A program made the position numbers and the translations under genes. Positions 5,106-5,367 of a DNA stretch of 5,367 bases are shown in pieces (the stretch's first letter is position 1; the number at the start of each line of letters is the position of its first letter). The notes beneath the pieces were generated by a model that did not search any database, was not told the origin of the DNA, and saw only the letters and a list, made by a program, of their open reading frames with translations. Origin of the DNA: Pseudomonadota bacterium (GTDB lineage Bacteria > Desulfobacterota > Syntrophia > Syntrophales > JADFWA01); the NCBI GenBank assembly GCA_030596145.1, contig JAUVKS010000145.1, forward strand, positions 1 to 5,367, in the 5' to 3' direction.

Positions 5106-5367
5106 CTATACACCATATTTACCTATAATGGCGATACTGCACACATTCATAAATGGAAATCCGCCCAGATTGTGCGTCAGACCAATTTTCGGATCCTTCA
5201 GCTGCCTCTGATCAGCTCTGCCATGTAGCTGCAGGTACATTTCATACAGCATGCGCAGACCGGACGCCCCGATGGGATGGCCGAAACACTTCAGCCCTCC
5301 ATCCACCTGACATGGAACTCCGCCGTCAAGATCATAGAAACCATCCATAACATCCCTGGGCGCCTGA
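5106..5367 (-). CDS. SCP2-type thiolase / acetyl-CoA acetyltransferase, C-terminal part
   Basis: This is the last 87 codons of a gene that runs off the right edge; the frame stays open upstream of the internal Met at 5348 (QAPRDV precedes it), so that Met is not the start. The product would cleave 3-ketoacyl-CoA with CoA to give acetyl- or propionyl-CoA and a shortened acyl-CoA. The C-terminal thiolase signature is clear: VDGGLKCFGHPIGASGLRM, with the active-site His of GHPIG. It is followed by EMYLQLHGRADQRQ, a GLTHNLGG segment and a final hydrophobic strand ending in IIGKYGV. The 'HNLG' segment in place of the usual C-terminal C-x-G of classical thiolases points to the SCP2/SCPx branch. The nucleophilic Cys of the N-terminal half lies outside the window, so activity cannot be judged. 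It is the first visible gene of the operon and lies 31 bases before the first maoC-like gene. Confidence 0.88.
   Translation of the reverse strand, partial: QAPRDVMDGFYDLDGGVPCQVDGGLKCFGHPIGASGLRMLYEMYLQLHGRADQRQLKDPKIGLTHNLGGFPFMNVCSIAIIGKYGV

Overview
The window looks like bacterial chromosome, most likely from an anaerobic or syntrophic member of the Desulfobacterota (former Deltaproteobacteria) or a relative. This is an inference from three things: the gene order rplS-rnhB-yraN-rsmI, strong Shine-Dalgarno sites, and a peroxisome-like (R)-type beta-oxidation operon. No 16S gene or other decisive taxonomic marker is present.

Region 1 (1-1881, + strand) is the tail of a ribosomal and RNA-processing operon. 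It holds the last 21 codons of ribosomal protein L19 (rplS), RNase HII (rnhB), a YraN/UPF0102 putative nuclease, and the 16S rRNA 2'-O-methyltransferase RsmI. The genes overlap or nearly abut, so they are probably co-transcribed and partly translationally coupled.

Region 2 (1882-3203, + strand) is an AT-rich intergenic stretch of about 200 bp followed by a cyclopropane-fatty-acyl-phospholipid synthase gene (cfa). The gap contains a near-perfect sigma-70-type promoter (TTGACT, 17 bp, TATAAT), so cfa is probably its own transcription unit. The enzyme is full length and close to E. coli Cfa, but has Gln where E. coli has the active-site His266.

Region 3 (3244-5367, - strand) converges on cfa and is a tightly spaced operon that runs off the right edge. 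In transcription order it encodes the C-terminus of an SCP2-type thiolase, a MaoC-like hot-dog protein lacking the catalytic His, a MaoC-like hot-dog protein with the complete hydratase-2 Asp/His motif, and an SDR dehydrogenase resembling the (3R)-hydroxyacyl-CoA dehydrogenase domain of peroxisomal MFE-2 (HSD17B4). Together these supply hydration, dehydrogenation and thiolysis through (R)-hydroxyacyl-CoA. In effect it is the animal MFE-2/SCPx pathway split into separate genes. The acyl-CoA dehydrogenase or CoA ligase that would complete the pathway is not in the window. I see no mobile element, CRISPR array, tRNA or rRNA. I found no clearly novel defence or regulatory system; the most unusual points are the Cfa active-site substitution and the split MFE-2-like operon.
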